50,746 bases of DNA from contig NZ_JADGEW010000029.1 in the NCBI RefSeq assembly GCF_016744155.1, positions 1 through 50,746 on the forward strand, read 5' to 3'. Below are positions 27,183 through 36,203 of the stretch, piece after piece. The position numbers and the translations under genes are program-made. Position 1 is the first letter of the stretch. Each line of letters opens with the position of its first letter. The notes under the pieces were generated by a model. The model was not told the DNA's origin, did no database searches, and saw only the letters and a list, made by a program, of their open reading frames with translations. The stretch comes from Amphritea sp. (GTDB lineage: Bacteria > Pseudomonadota > Gammaproteobacteria > Pseudomonadales > Balneatricaceae).

Positions 27183-27351
27183 AGAAGTTGGATAAGTGAT
27201 ATGTTGGCTTGTTTTGGTGGAGAATAGCTCGTTATCTTGCTGCCTGAAACAAATATTGACGGCTGCCATTGAGGCCGCAAAGAGTGTACGCAAACGCTTT
27301 GAAGACTGTCTATTTAGCGATGGCAGAATACAGATGACGGTTAGCATTTGA
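27183..27351 (+). pseudogene. Decayed GGDEF-domain fragment
   Basis: The plus strand reads RSWISDMLACFGGE, then a TAG in place of the second acidic codon (27225-27227), then LVILLPETNIDG in the same frame. After a one-base shift it continues AAIEAAKSVRKRFEDCLF and SDGRIQMTVSI before a stop. This is the core of a diguanylate cyclase domain (SDxLAxxGGEEL, ILLPET, VTVSI). The nonsense codon and frameshift destroy it. Neither end of the parent gene is present. Confidence 0.75.
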
Positions 27352-27410
27352 ACGATAGAATCTTAAATGAGGATTCGTCACGTGCCATCCTGTCCATATT
27401 AAACTTATGT

Positions 27411-27662
27411 TTAAATTTCACTCTTGAGTTCTTTTAGTAATTTCAAACCCTTTTTTCGCTGCGCTTTAAGAACCTTCATCTTTTCTTCCAGATTTTTTTT
27501 AGCGTTTAGATCAGTCTCGCTTTTTACTTTTTCTTTTAGAATATTTTGTTTTGTCTTAAGCTTTTTCATAAGGCGCTTTAGCGACTCATACTTTGTGACT
27601 TGCTCCCGTCTGTCCGTATCGATAAAGTTCTTTATGGTTTTTAACAGATCATTAGTTTTCAT
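27411..27662 (-). CDS. Small coiled-coil protein coupled to the Na/Pi symporter gene
   Basis: An 83-residue, very basic, almost entirely helical protein (KSETDLNAKKNLEEKMKVLK and similar heptads) with no membrane segment. Its ATG overlaps the stop of the upstream symporter gene by four bases, so the two are translationally coupled. I recognise no family. A role as a partner of the symporter's PhoU-like cytoplasmic domain is a guess from coupling and shape. Confidence 0.7.
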   Translation of the reverse strand: MKTNDLLKTIKNFIDTDRREQVTKYESLKRLMKKLKTKQNILKEKVKSETDLNAKKNLEEKMKVLKAQRKKGLKLLKELKSEI

Positions 27663-29482
27663 TTAGTTGCTTCCTCGACATATTCATCTACAACTTCTTT
27701 GATTTCTACTTCATCGAGAGCGACACTGTTTTCTGCCTCCTCGTCACGCTGGTCTGAGGAGGTAAATAACATTCCTCCCATATGAATAAGATTTCGGCAG
27801 ATTTCCTGATAGTAAGCGCTATCGTTCATAAGAGAGATTGCCATTGGTGCACTGATACGGTGCTCACGAATCAGACGATCTAGCCGTCCCGTTTTAATAA
27901 TATCTCTTTCATTTATTTCAACTTTAATCTGATCAAGGGATAAGATTGTAGCTGACTCATCTTCTCCGGTCCGTATAACTTCCAATTCCTGCAAAACGCG
28001 GCATATGAGTATGCGCATATTGTTATATTCCTGACGAATATCAGGGTTAGCCGAAACCGTGTAGATGTTCAGGTTTTTCTGCAGATGCTTGATCCCTTTA
28101 ATTGTCTCGACTAGATCGCGGCCTACTTCTCTGAGCTGCAAAAGTCTATCAAGGTGGTCAGGCGCGCCCATTGAACTCTGAGATTGGCTAATAAAGACGA
28201 CGATGTCTGCGTAAATAGACTTGATGCGTCTCTCGTATATATCATCAATATCTTGCTGCAACATTATTTTGCTGGAGTTATTAATGGTATCTTCAACTTT
28301 ACTATCTGGAGCCAGCACGCTTCTGTTCAAGCTTAAACCCCGAATGATGGTGTCAACGGACAAATCATAAAGGCGAACGGTTTCTTTCCTAACAGCCTCT
28401 ATGGCGGCCGCAGGGATCTCGGCTGATGCAGAAGATAGATAGCGAGCTTTTTCGATCTGAGGGGCCTGCGTGGGCATTACACGCACAAGGAAAGAAACTA
28501 ACTTCCCTGTAAATGGCACCATAATGATGACACCTGTCACATTGAAAATAGTATGAAATACGGCAAGTTTGAGCGTGTAGTCATCGTCAGCTATACCAAT
28601 TGTAGAGGACACCATATCCACCAATCCGATAACCGGGTTCATCGCAAGCATGAAAACAATACCGGCTGTTACCTTGAAGAGCACATCTGATAAGGCGAGT
28701 CGCCTGCCGTCAGTATTGGATGTCAACGACCCTAAGACGGCAGTGATGGTGGTTCCGACATTGGCACCGATGACCAAGGCAAGTGCATTGCCATAGGTCA
28801 CCTGATGGACTGAAAGTGCAGTAATAACCAGTACCAGCGTGGCGTGGCTAGATTGCATGATGATAGTAGCCAGAATGCCTATCAGCGTGAATACTAGTAC
28901 TCCGCCAAAACCTTCCATGGCATAGTCAGTCAGACTAATTTGATTCTGGAAGGCCTCAAAACCTTCCTTCATATAGTGGATGCCGAGGAAAAGAAAACCA
29001 AGTCCCGCCAGGATGTAGCCAAGCCCTTTCAGAAATTTAGATTTTTGGAATATAAAAATGACACCAAACACCAGCATCGGCATTGCATAAGCAGAAATTT
29101 TTACCTTCAGACCAAAGCCTGCGATCAGCCAAGCACCGGTGGTACTACCTACATTTGCGCCAAAAATAATACCCATACCCTCAACCAGCCCGATAAGACC
29201 GGCACTGAGAAAAGAGATAGTAATCACGGAGACCAATGAACTGGACTGCATTACGGTTGCTGCGGTAAAACCAAAAGTCAGGCTTTTCCACATTTTGTTA
29301 GTACTATTACGCAAAGTCCTTTCAAGGGCTCCACCGGCGAATGCATTGAAGCCCTGCTCAAGTGCCAGCATTCCAAACAGAAAAATTGCTATACCAGCAG
29401 TAATGACCTTAAAGTCAGGGCTAAGCCAAAACCCGTAAGTTAATAACAAAAAAATAGTAGGTAAAAATATTTTTTTAATCAT
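27659..29482 (-). CDS. Na+/phosphate symporter with PhoU-like C-terminal domain
   Basis: This 607-residue protein belongs to the NptA/PNaS Na-Pi cotransporter family. Two inverted transport repeats carry the QSSS-type motifs (QSSSLVSVITISFLSAGLIG and QSSHATLVLVITALS), each followed by GANVGTT. About ten membrane helices occupy residues 1-330. The last 260 residues are helical and resemble PhoU, with a cytoplasmic regulatory role. A coiled-coil gene overlaps its 3' end. A PiT transporter gene lies just upstream on the same strand. Confidence 0.92.
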   Translation of the reverse strand: MIKKIFLPTIFLLLTYGFWLSPDFKVITAGIAIFLFGMLALEQGFNAFAGGALERTLRNSTNKMWKSLTFGFTAATVMQSSSLVSVITISFLSAGLIGLVEGMGIIFGANVGSTTGAWLIAGFGLKVKISAYAMPMLVFGVIFIFQKSKFLKGLGYILAGLGFLFLGIHYMKEGFEAFQNQISLTDYAMEGFGGVLVFTLIGILATIIMQSSHATLVLVITALSVHQVTYGNALALVIGANVGTTITAVLGSLTSNTDGRRLALSDVLFKVTAGIVFMLAMNPVIGLVDMVSSTIGIADDDYTLKLAVFHTIFNVTGVIIMVPFTGKLVSFLVRVMPTQAPQIEKARYLSSASAEIPAAAIEAVRKETVRLYDLSVDTIIRGLSLNRSVLAPDSKVEDTINNSSKIMLQQDIDDIYERRIKSIYADIVVFISQSQSSMGAPDHLDRLLQLREVGRDLVETIKGIKHLQKNLNIYTVSANPDIRQEYNNMRILICRVLQELEVIRTGEDESATILSLDQIKVEINERDIIKTGRLDRLIREHRISAPMAISLMNDSAYYQEICRNLIHMGGMLFTSSDQRDEEAENSVALDEVEIKEVVDEYVEEATK

Positions 29483-29586
29483 GTAAACCTATTAAGTAAA
29501 ATTATGCTTTCAAATACTGTGGCGGTATAAATTCTGTCACACATTCAACAGGTATTGTTACTATAAAAGGCTTTAGATAATCCTTA

Positions 29587-31155
29587 CTAAGGCAGCATCA
29601 TACCTCTGATAGTAAAGTAAATAATTGCCGCCATCAGGGCTGATGCTGGTACTGTAATGACCCAGGCAGCTGCAATTTTTAGCAGTGCTGAACGCTTTAC
29701 TAATTCATTTTTATAGACTTTACGTAGTTCTTTTCGTTCGTGTTTAGATAAATGTTCTTTATTGGAACTGGTCTTAAGCTGCTTTAACATCTCACCTTTT
29801 GTTTGAATGGATGCTTTGCCAAATTCAGCTAAATACGCCTCAACTTCTTCAGGATTATCATTTTCATGATGGTGCATAATTTCTATAGTCATGGCAGTGT
29901 AGCTAGCTTTTAAAAATTCACGCAAAAAACCAACACCAAAAATACCACCTACGGCAATATGAGTAGAACTAACGGGTAAGCCAAGTTGCGACGCAATAAT
30001 CACCGTAATTGCTGCGGCCATCGCAACACAAAATGCGCGCATTTTATCCAGTTCTGTGATTTCGCTTCCTACAGTGCGAATTAGTTTTGGCCCATAGAGC
30101 GCCAATCCGATAGCGATGCCTATTGCACCGATCATCATAACCCAGAGCGGAATAGGCGCTTTTGTCGCAAGCCCTCCACTCAAAACAGCATCATTGATTG
30201 CCGCTAGGGGGCCGACTGCGTTTGCAACATCATTGCCACCATGGGCAAAACTGAGTAGCGCCGCGGCAAAAATCAGCGGGACTGTAAATAAGCTGTTTAC
30301 ACTATCTTTATCATTCTTGAGGCGATCTGCAGCTCGATGAATAAGAGGGCGTACAATAAGAAAAATGACTGAAGCCACAGCGGCGCCAATCAATAGAGCG
30401 GTTACCAGGTCTACTTTCCAGATCTTTTTAAACCCTTTCATCATTAAGTAAGTACTAAATGCCCAGGTCATAAAGAGAACTAATAATGGCACCATGCGCT
30501 TGGCTGACGAAATCATATCGTCTTGATAAGTAATCGTACGCTTAATTAAATAGAGAAATGATGCAGCAATTATCCCGCCAAGAACGGGTGATATAACCCA
30601 GCTAGAAGCAATGCTGCCAAGCTGTGACCAATTGGCGATTTCCCACCCGCCGGCAGCAACACCTGCCCCCAATATACCACCCACTATAGAATGAGTGGTT
30701 GAAACCGGAGCACCGGCAACGGTGGCTACATTTAACCAGATAGCGCCAGCTAACAGCGCTGCCATCATTAACCAGATAAACGTTTCACTGCTGGGTATCA
30801 GAGAGGGGTCAATTATCCCTTTCTTGATAGTGCTAACCACATCACCACCGGCAATCAAAGCGCCACTGGCTTCAAATATGATCGCAATTAAAATGGCGCC
30901 TGTCATTGTCAACGCGTTTGACCCTACAGCAGGACCTACATTGTTAGCCACATCATTGGCGCCAATATTCATCGCCATATATCCGCCGATCATAGCGGCA
31001 ACCACTAACATTATATGGTCGGTGCTATTGATTCCCATCTGGCTTGTATACAGCATGATGCCCACGATAAAGAGCAATGCTGTGCCACTACGGAAAAATT
31101 CCTTCCGCCCGTGAGCAGATGCAGCTTCCAAATGATGGAGGTTGTTTATATCCAT
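29587..31155 (-). CDS. PiT-family inorganic phosphate transporter
   Basis: This 522-residue membrane protein has the two PiT signatures, GANDVANNVGPAVGSNALT near the N-terminus and GGNDVANAVGPLAA in the second half. A polar loop of about 80 residues (EIMHHHENDNPEEVEAYLAE onward) lies before the last helix. PiT carriers move metal-phosphate with H+ or Na+. It is upstream of, and on the same strand as, the Na/Pi symporter (104 bases apart), so the two may share regulation. No Pho box could be identified by eye. Confidence 0.92.
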   Translation of the reverse strand: MDINNLHHLEAASAHGRKEFFRSGTALLFIVGIMLYTSQMGINSTDHIMLVVAAMIGGYMAMNIGANDVANNVGPAVGSNALTMTGAILIAIIFEASGALIAGGDVVSTIKKGIIDPSLIPSSETFIWLMMAALLAGAIWLNVATVAGAPVSTTHSIVGGILGAGVAAGGWEIANWSQLGSIASSWVISPVLGGIIAASFLYLIKRTITYQDDMISSAKRMVPLLVLFMTWAFSTYLMMKGFKKIWKVDLVTALLIGAAVASVIFLIVRPLIHRAADRLKNDKDSVNSLFTVPLIFAAALLSFAHGGNDVANAVGPLAAINDAVLSGGLATKAPIPLWVMMIGAIGIAIGLALYGPKLIRTVGSEITELDKMRAFCVAMAAAITVIIASQLGLPVSSTHIAVGGIFGVGFLREFLKASYTAMTIEIMHHHENDNPEEVEAYLAEFGKASIQTKGEMLKQLKTSSNKEHLSKHERKELRKVYKNELVKRSALLKIAAAWVITVPASALMAAIIYFTIRGMMLP

Positions 31156-31408
31156 AAAATCAATACCTGTTTAATCGTTACTATTGCAACAAAGCAATAC
31201 AGTTTTTCTTTGTTCATTATTGATGTCGGATCGACTTTTTTACTACTCAGATTTGATCGATTCAACCATGCATATATTCATACAAATATTGCCTTTTGGG
31301 CTTGCTTGAAACGGTACCTGTATTAGGGTTTTCTATCAATGATTTAGGTCGCTGTTTTGTTGATATTATTCACTTTGAAGCACATTAATGACTGGACATT
31401 AATATTGT

Positions 31409-31762
31409 CTATGTTTCGACTCGTCTGAGTTTGTCCGTAACTGGTTCGATAGAGCCAAAATTGGGCAATGCAGCGGGTAGAAAAACTGAAAATTTTGAAG
31501 GTTGTCTTAAAGGATTTACGGTGAGGGATTGAGCTGCGAGAGGGAACGGGGTGGTGGTTTTAGCGTTATTAAATGCAATCCATTGTTCGCGGTAGTGGCC
31601 ACTACCTGTGTTTGATGATAATTTTAGATATAACACTTCTTCAGTGTCTACCGCGATGCGGTATGACAGCTCTGATGTACCCGTAAGGGTTGGGCAGGAA
31701 GCCGCTTTTATGATTTGTAGAATAGGGAGGTTTTCTTGCTGACCTTTCTTGGATATCTTCAT
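31409..31762 (-). CDS. Hypothetical protein, intact copy of a duplicated gene
   Basis: A 117-residue product from the ATG at 31762 (MKISKKGQQENLPILQIIKA, then ASCPTLTGTSELSYRIAVDT). An upstream ATG at 31786 is possible. Neither has a good ribosome binding site. A decayed copy lies at 47032-47372, where a frameshift and stop interrupt it, so the coding conservation here suggests that this copy is or was functional. The N-terminal half looks like a small beta-rich domain found in many bacterial accessory regions. I know no function. Confidence 0.6.
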   Translation of the reverse strand: MKISKKGQQENLPILQIIKAASCPTLTGTSELSYRIAVDTEEVLYLKLSSNTGSGHYREQWIAFNNAKTTTPFPLAAQSLTVNPLRQPSKFSVFLPAALPNFGSIEPVTDKLRRVET

Positions 31763-31967
31763 TGGTATCACTTGCATGAAGTGCATCTTTGCGTAGGGAT
31801 GGATCGCTCTTATGATGAAGCAGTATCAATATTGTTACCCAGATCTTCTGAATTATGAAGAGTTTTCTGCATGATTAATAAATAGTATTTAGTTTTTTGG
31901 GAACGGCTTATTCCCTGTTTGGCCGGGGTGTACGGCGCTGTGTAATGACTAACGATAAGAGGCATAA

Positions 31968-34049
31968 ATGACTGGCAAATCAACACACTGGCTGATAGAT
32001 GTGCTCCGTAATTTTAAACCAGAATTGGCGCTACCTGATGACTATAATTTATCTATAGATACCAGAGAAGCCTGGCGCCAGTTGCAAGAAAATCTAAAAT
32101 TACCCTCTGGTATAATTACAGAAGCGCTGTCCTCAGCCTACTCTGCAGTCACTATTAATCTACAAGAGTTCAATCCTCCTAAGCAAAATCCATTTAGTGA
32201 AAGTATTTGTCGTGATTTGGGTATCCTTCCCTTTGACTTAACCTCCAACGGACCAGTTATTGCGGTCTATGATCCTAGACTGGCGCCAGAGCATCGAGAC
32301 AAAATACGCTTTATTTTAGGGAGAGAGTTTAAGCTGGCTATATTGTCGCCCGATGATATCGACATGGGGCTTACCCGACTGTTTTCATCTAATGTTCATG
32401 ATAGTCGGGCGATTGATCTGGAATCCGCGTTAGTCGGAGAAAGTGAAACTGTACAGCTGGCGAAGGCTATCCTTCGTTCTGCCATCGATAAAAGAGCCTC
32501 GGACATACATATCCATCCAATGGTGGGTGGTGCCGCGATTAGATTTAGAATTGATGGTGTTTTAGAGCGAATTGCAACGTTCCCTAAGCAAAAACTCGAT
32601 AGTTTAGCCCGATTTTTTACAATGAATGCAGGTTTAGATCTGAATCCGTTGATTGCGCAAGACGGCCGGATGCAATTAATTTACGGCCAGCGTGAAATTG
32701 ACGTTAGATTGTCTTTATTACCAGTATTGGATGGTATGAGGATAGTGTGCCGTCTTCTTGAACAAGGTAAACAGTTTTCTCTAACGAATAGCGGCTTTTC
32801 GCCTTCAGATTACCATGCGTTAAAGCGTCTCGTGTCCTATGGGTCAGGAATTGTACTACTCACAGGCCCAACCGGTTCAGGAAAGACGTCAACGCTTTAT
32901 GCACTTCTGTCTGAGCTAAATAGTGTTGATGTGAATATTATGACTTTAGAAAATCCTGTGGAATATGTCTTACCGGGTATTTCTCAGGTGCAGATTAATG
33001 ATGCTCAAGGTCTTTCTTTTGGAGATACTTTACGATCTATACTTAGACAAGATCCTGACATAGTGTTGGTTGGTGAAATACGTGATGGTGAAACCGCAAA
33101 GGTTGCAGCTCAAGCAGCTTTGACAGGGCATCTGGTGCTATCAACGCTACATACCAACGATGTAGTGGCAGCGCTGCCCAGATTGCTGGACCTTGGAGTA
33201 GATCTATCTGTGTTAGCCGATGCGTTAATTGGAGTTGTGTCACAGCGCTTGGTGAGAAAACTATGTCCATCTTGCAAAACAGCTGTCATCGAACCGCTTC
33301 AGCCAGAGGAAGATGAGTATAAGCGAATCACTGGTGAATCACCTGGGCACCGCTCATTAGGGTGTGATGCGTGCCATTTCACCGGTTTTATTGGTCGTTT
33401 GCCGGTTACAGAAATTATGGAAATATCACCGGGCATGAGAACCGCAATGCTGAGTGGTTCAAGTAACATTAAAGATTTGCTAGAAGCTGACAAAGAGCTA
33501 AAAACACATATGGCCGTCAGTGCTGGGCAATGGATAGTATCCGGTGAAACCACAGTTCAAGAATTAAGTCGTGAGTTAGGCTCGCGCTTCTGGCGAGAGC
33601 TTGCAGCCATTAACAATGCAGAGTTAAACATACGACTTGAAGGCATTGCTAGATCGAATAATCATTCGCAAGATCGGCTTAAGGTTTTATTGATATCGGA
33701 TCGAACAGTATTACAATCAGCACTGATTGATAACGCGCCATATGGAATGGTTTGTGCCGATAACGAACAGCAAGCTTCCGATGTTTTGAAAAAAGACACT
33801 TCAATTATTGCTATTTTGATTGATGCTACTTTGATGCGTTCTACTCCTGCCGAATGGCTTGGTGGACTTAGGAAAGAGTTAGCCTGGTCGGGAATACCCG
33901 TATTATTTTTACTTCCGCCAGAGGCGTATGAAACAAAAGATCTGTTACAGTCATTTGATGCTCAGGCAGTGGAATATAAAGAGGGAATTACAGATGCTGT
34001 TGAAATTATCCATGAACTACAAAAAATTCTGACCAAGGGAGCATTGTAA
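31968..34049 (+). CDS. GspE/PilB-type assembly ATPase with C-terminal receiver-like domain
   Basis: A 693-residue protein with an MshEN/GspE N-terminal domain (about 20-150) and a secretion ATPase domain (about 155-500). Visible are Walker A GPTGSGKT (300-307), the Asp box and Walker B DIVLVGEIRDGETA, the His box TGHLVLSTLHTND, and the zinc cysteines CPSC (433-436) and CDAC (466-469). Residues about 570-690 (RLKVLLISDRTVLQSA, IAILIDATLM, PVLFLLPPEA) look like a response-regulator receiver. It would power assembly of a pilus-like fibre at the inner membrane. It is first in a six-gene operon, with AAGAGG before the start. Confidence 0.9.
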   Translation: MTGKSTHWLIDVLRNFKPELALPDDYNLSIDTREAWRQLQENLKLPSGIITEALSSAYSAVTINLQEFNPPKQNPFSESICRDLGILPFDLTSNGPVIAVYDPRLAPEHRDKIRFILGREFKLAILSPDDIDMGLTRLFSSNVHDSRAIDLESALVGESETVQLAKAILRSAIDKRASDIHIHPMVGGAAIRFRIDGVLERIATFPKQKLDSLARFFTMNAGLDLNPLIAQDGRMQLIYGQREIDVRLSLLPVLDGMRIVCRLLEQGKQFSLTNSGFSPSDYHALKRLVSYGSGIVLLTGPTGSGKTSTLYALLSELNSVDVNIMTLENPVEYVLPGISQVQINDAQGLSFGDTLRSILRQDPDIVLVGEIRDGETAKVAAQAALTGHLVLSTLHTNDVVAALPRLLDLGVDLSVLADALIGVVSQRLVRKLCPSCKTAVIEPLQPEEDEYKRITGESPGHRSLGCDACHFTGFIGRLPVTEIMEISPGMRTAMLSGSSNIKDLLEADKELKTHMAVSAGQWIVSGETTVQELSRELGSRFWRELAAINNAELNIRLEGIARSNNHSQDRLKVLLISDRTVLQSALIDNAPYGMVCADNEQQASDVLKKDTSIIAILIDATLMRSTPAEWLGGLRKELAWSGIPVLFLLPPEAYETKDLLQSFDAQAVEYKEGITDAVEIIHELQKILTKGAL

Positions 34050-34050
34050 C

Positions 34051-35328
34051 TTGAGCTATATAGCCTTTCGAAAAAACCTCAACCGAGGTTTTACCCTCCC
34101 TGAAATACTCATTGCATTGGTGGTTATAGGAATACTTGCAGCAATAGCGATTCCTACATATCAAGACTATGTGACGCGATCTAGGGTTGCAGAAGCCTTT
34201 GTGTTTGCCGATGCTGAAAGAATTAAGGTCATACTGAAGCGTATGGATGCCTCAGACAATACACCTGCAGCGTTTTCAGAGCCAAAGGTGGATATGACTT
34301 CACTGCAGTGGGTGCCCTTAGTAGAGAGTAATCCAGTAGGTGATACGGTTGTCGGTTATATTCTTCCAGCAATGGATTTGCCGGGACTTGGGTTGCGAGA
34401 TGCCTTCGCCCTAGAGTATTTATATAACGGCTCTTGGCGTTGTGTTAATGCGGCGGATGCGAAAGAACGTAGTTCTGTGTCTGTTAATAAAGCACTTGAG
34501 GATAAATACCTCCCTGCAAGTTGCCTCGCCGGAGCGGGCTTAATGACGCAACACCCACATACGCCCCAGGGCTGTCCGCCCGGTACTCAGAAGGCGCAAG
34601 TGGCAGATGCTAATGGCAAAGTACAGCAAGTTTGTCAGCGAGCTCAGCAGGTAGTGCAACCGTCTATCAAACCTATTACGCAAGCGCCTGTACAGCCCGT
34701 AGTGCAAGCACCTGTACAAGTTGTAGTGCAACCTCCAGTTTGCCCCATAGGTCAGGATTGCAGCCATAAAGACCCTAAATGCCAACCGGGACAAATATTT
34801 ATCGGGACGACAACAACGACCGTACGTGATCAGCATAACCCGTTTGGCGGTGGCAGTATTTATTCAACAAAAACCATATCTATACCTGCTCAGTGCGTAG
34901 CAAAATGCAAAGATGGCTTTGCATTTAATCCTAATGAGCCTGGTAAGTGTACATTGGAAGCATCACCCAACAATCATACTTGCAGGGGGCCTAAGTTTAT
35001 TTGTGAGCGAAGCCATGTCACTAGTGGTGAAGCATGTACCATTGATGCACCGTATGCCGCTAATGCTGTAGAAAACTTAAAAGATGGCTCGCGCTATGTA
35101 ACAAGGAGCTGCCTCTCTCAGCAAGAAGCCTTTGAAGCGGATAAATACAATAAAAGCCATCCTGAGTGTAAAAACTATAACGTTGTTGTACTTCAGGATA
35201 GTCATTTTAAATGTACTTTTCCGTGTTATGGAGATGCTTGTAATCTCGAGACGGTACCTGATTATCCCGCGACTTGGTCTGTCGGAAAAACTGCAGCAGA
35301 CTTGCCTGACCAGTTTGATAAGCCGTAG
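34051..35328 (+). CDS. Large type IV pilin-like protein with Cys-rich C-terminal region
   Basis: Translation starts at TTG 34051, the only plausible start, with AAGGGAG eight bases before it and one base after the ATPase stop. The N-terminus has the prepilin site NRG/FTLPE (Gly13, Glu5 of the mature form) and a hydrophobic helix ILIALVVIGILAAIAIPTYQ. A pilin-like domain runs to about 160. Then a Gln/Pro/Val-rich linker follows (about 195-235, PVQPVVQAPVQ repeats). The last 190 residues hold about 14 cysteines. At 425 residues it is more than twice usual pilin length. It is probably a surface adhesin or tip pilin. Confidence 0.85.
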   Translation: MSYIAFRKNLNRGFTLPEILIALVVIGILAAIAIPTYQDYVTRSRVAEAFVFADAERIKVILKRMDASDNTPAAFSEPKVDMTSLQWVPLVESNPVGDTVVGYILPAMDLPGLGLRDAFALEYLYNGSWRCVNAADAKERSSVSVNKALEDKYLPASCLAGAGLMTQHPHTPQGCPPGTQKAQVADANGKVQQVCQRAQQVVQPSIKPITQAPVQPVVQAPVQVVVQPPVCPIGQDCSHKDPKCQPGQIFIGTTTTTVRDQHNPFGGGSIYSTKTISIPAQCVAKCKDGFAFNPNEPGKCTLEASPNNHTCRGPKFICERSHVTSGEACTIDAPYAANAVENLKDGSRYVTRSCLSQQEAFEADKYNKSHPECKNYNVVVLQDSHFKCTFPCYGDACNLETVPDYPATWSVGKTAADLPDQFDKP

Positions 35329-35345
35329 CGAAGGGATATTGCAGC

Positions 35346-36134
35346 ATGTCTGATAAAGGGGGCAAAAAGTCATCCAGCAGCAGTACAGATCTTCCAAGCC
35401 TAGATGATATTTTAAAAGGTGTGGGCGATGCTAATAAAAGCAACCCTAACAGTCAGAATCAAGGTTTTCAGAAAAGAGCTCAAACAAAGCCTGAAAGTCT
35501 TGATGATCTGCTGAAAAAAGGCAATAACACAAAGCTTCAAACATCAAAAACAAAAAGAGCTAGCGAAGTGAGAACTTCGGATTTAGCTGATATTGAGGAG
35601 TTAGTAAATGCAAGGTCTCAAGAGGCTTCTGCTTCATCTCAAAAAGTCACGTCAGCAAATAAATCTGAAAAATCGCTTAACCAAATAATTGGCTCACTTC
35701 AGTCTGAAGATAAAATATCACAGGAAAAAGAGAACCTTGATGTTCGAGGGCATGATAATCGTCAAGTTTTAAGCTTGGCTGTTATTGGGCTGCTGGTGGC
35801 CATCGTTATTGGTGTTTTCATGAGCCAGCATAATCAGCAACCGCTTCCTGAGTCTGTCGTTGTTCAACAACTGAAGAGCATTGTCGACGGAATAGAAAAA
35901 TATCATCAGGAAAATGATAGAACCCCCGGCAAACTGTCCGACCTGCCAGAGTTTCCCATAGGTGCAGTCGAGTGGCCGGTTGATCAATATGAATTGCAGC
36001 TAGAGACAAGTGCATTAGAGTTTTTCTATTTTGAGGATGCTAAGGGGTATATTGTCATATCGCGGTATGAGGATGAAGCATGGATATATACTGATACAGG
36101 CAATCCTAAAATAAGAAGGGTTCCGATACGGTAA
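35346..36134 (+). CDS. Single-pass membrane protein with pilin-operon context
   Basis: This 262-residue protein has a polar, Ser/Lys-rich N-terminal region with recurring short motifs (LPSLDDILKG, PESLDDLLKKG, LADIEELVN, SLNQIIGSL), one membrane helix (about 140-161, LAVIGLLVAIVIGVFM), and an external domain of about 100 residues. That domain (VQQLKSIVDGIEKYHQENDR) recalls the globular part of pseudopilins. It could link the cytoplasmic ATPase with the fibre, the repeated motifs acting as docking peptides. The start follows GAAGGGA. No named family is recognised. Confidence 0.75.
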   Translation: MSDKGGKKSSSSSTDLPSLDDILKGVGDANKSNPNSQNQGFQKRAQTKPESLDDLLKKGNNTKLQTSKTKRASEVRTSDLADIEELVNARSQEASASSQKVTSANKSEKSLNQIIGSLQSEDKISQEKENLDVRGHDNRQVLSLAVIGLLVAIVIGVFMSQHNQQPLPESVVVQQLKSIVDGIEKYHQENDRTPGKLSDLPEFPIGAVEWPVDQYELQLETSALEFFYFEDAKGYIVISRYEDEAWIYTDTGNPKIRRVPIR

Positions 36135-36203
36135 GAAACTCCCATGGTTGGGTAGTCAGTTTGGAGCAAATCCAAGATAGCCTCTACCAATTGTTGAGAA
36201 CAA

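Noticed and set aside
34640-34740. CRISPR-like short repeats in the pilin gene
   Set aside because: The repeats are in-frame PVQ codons of the protein linker, not spaced palindromic repeats with unique spacers.
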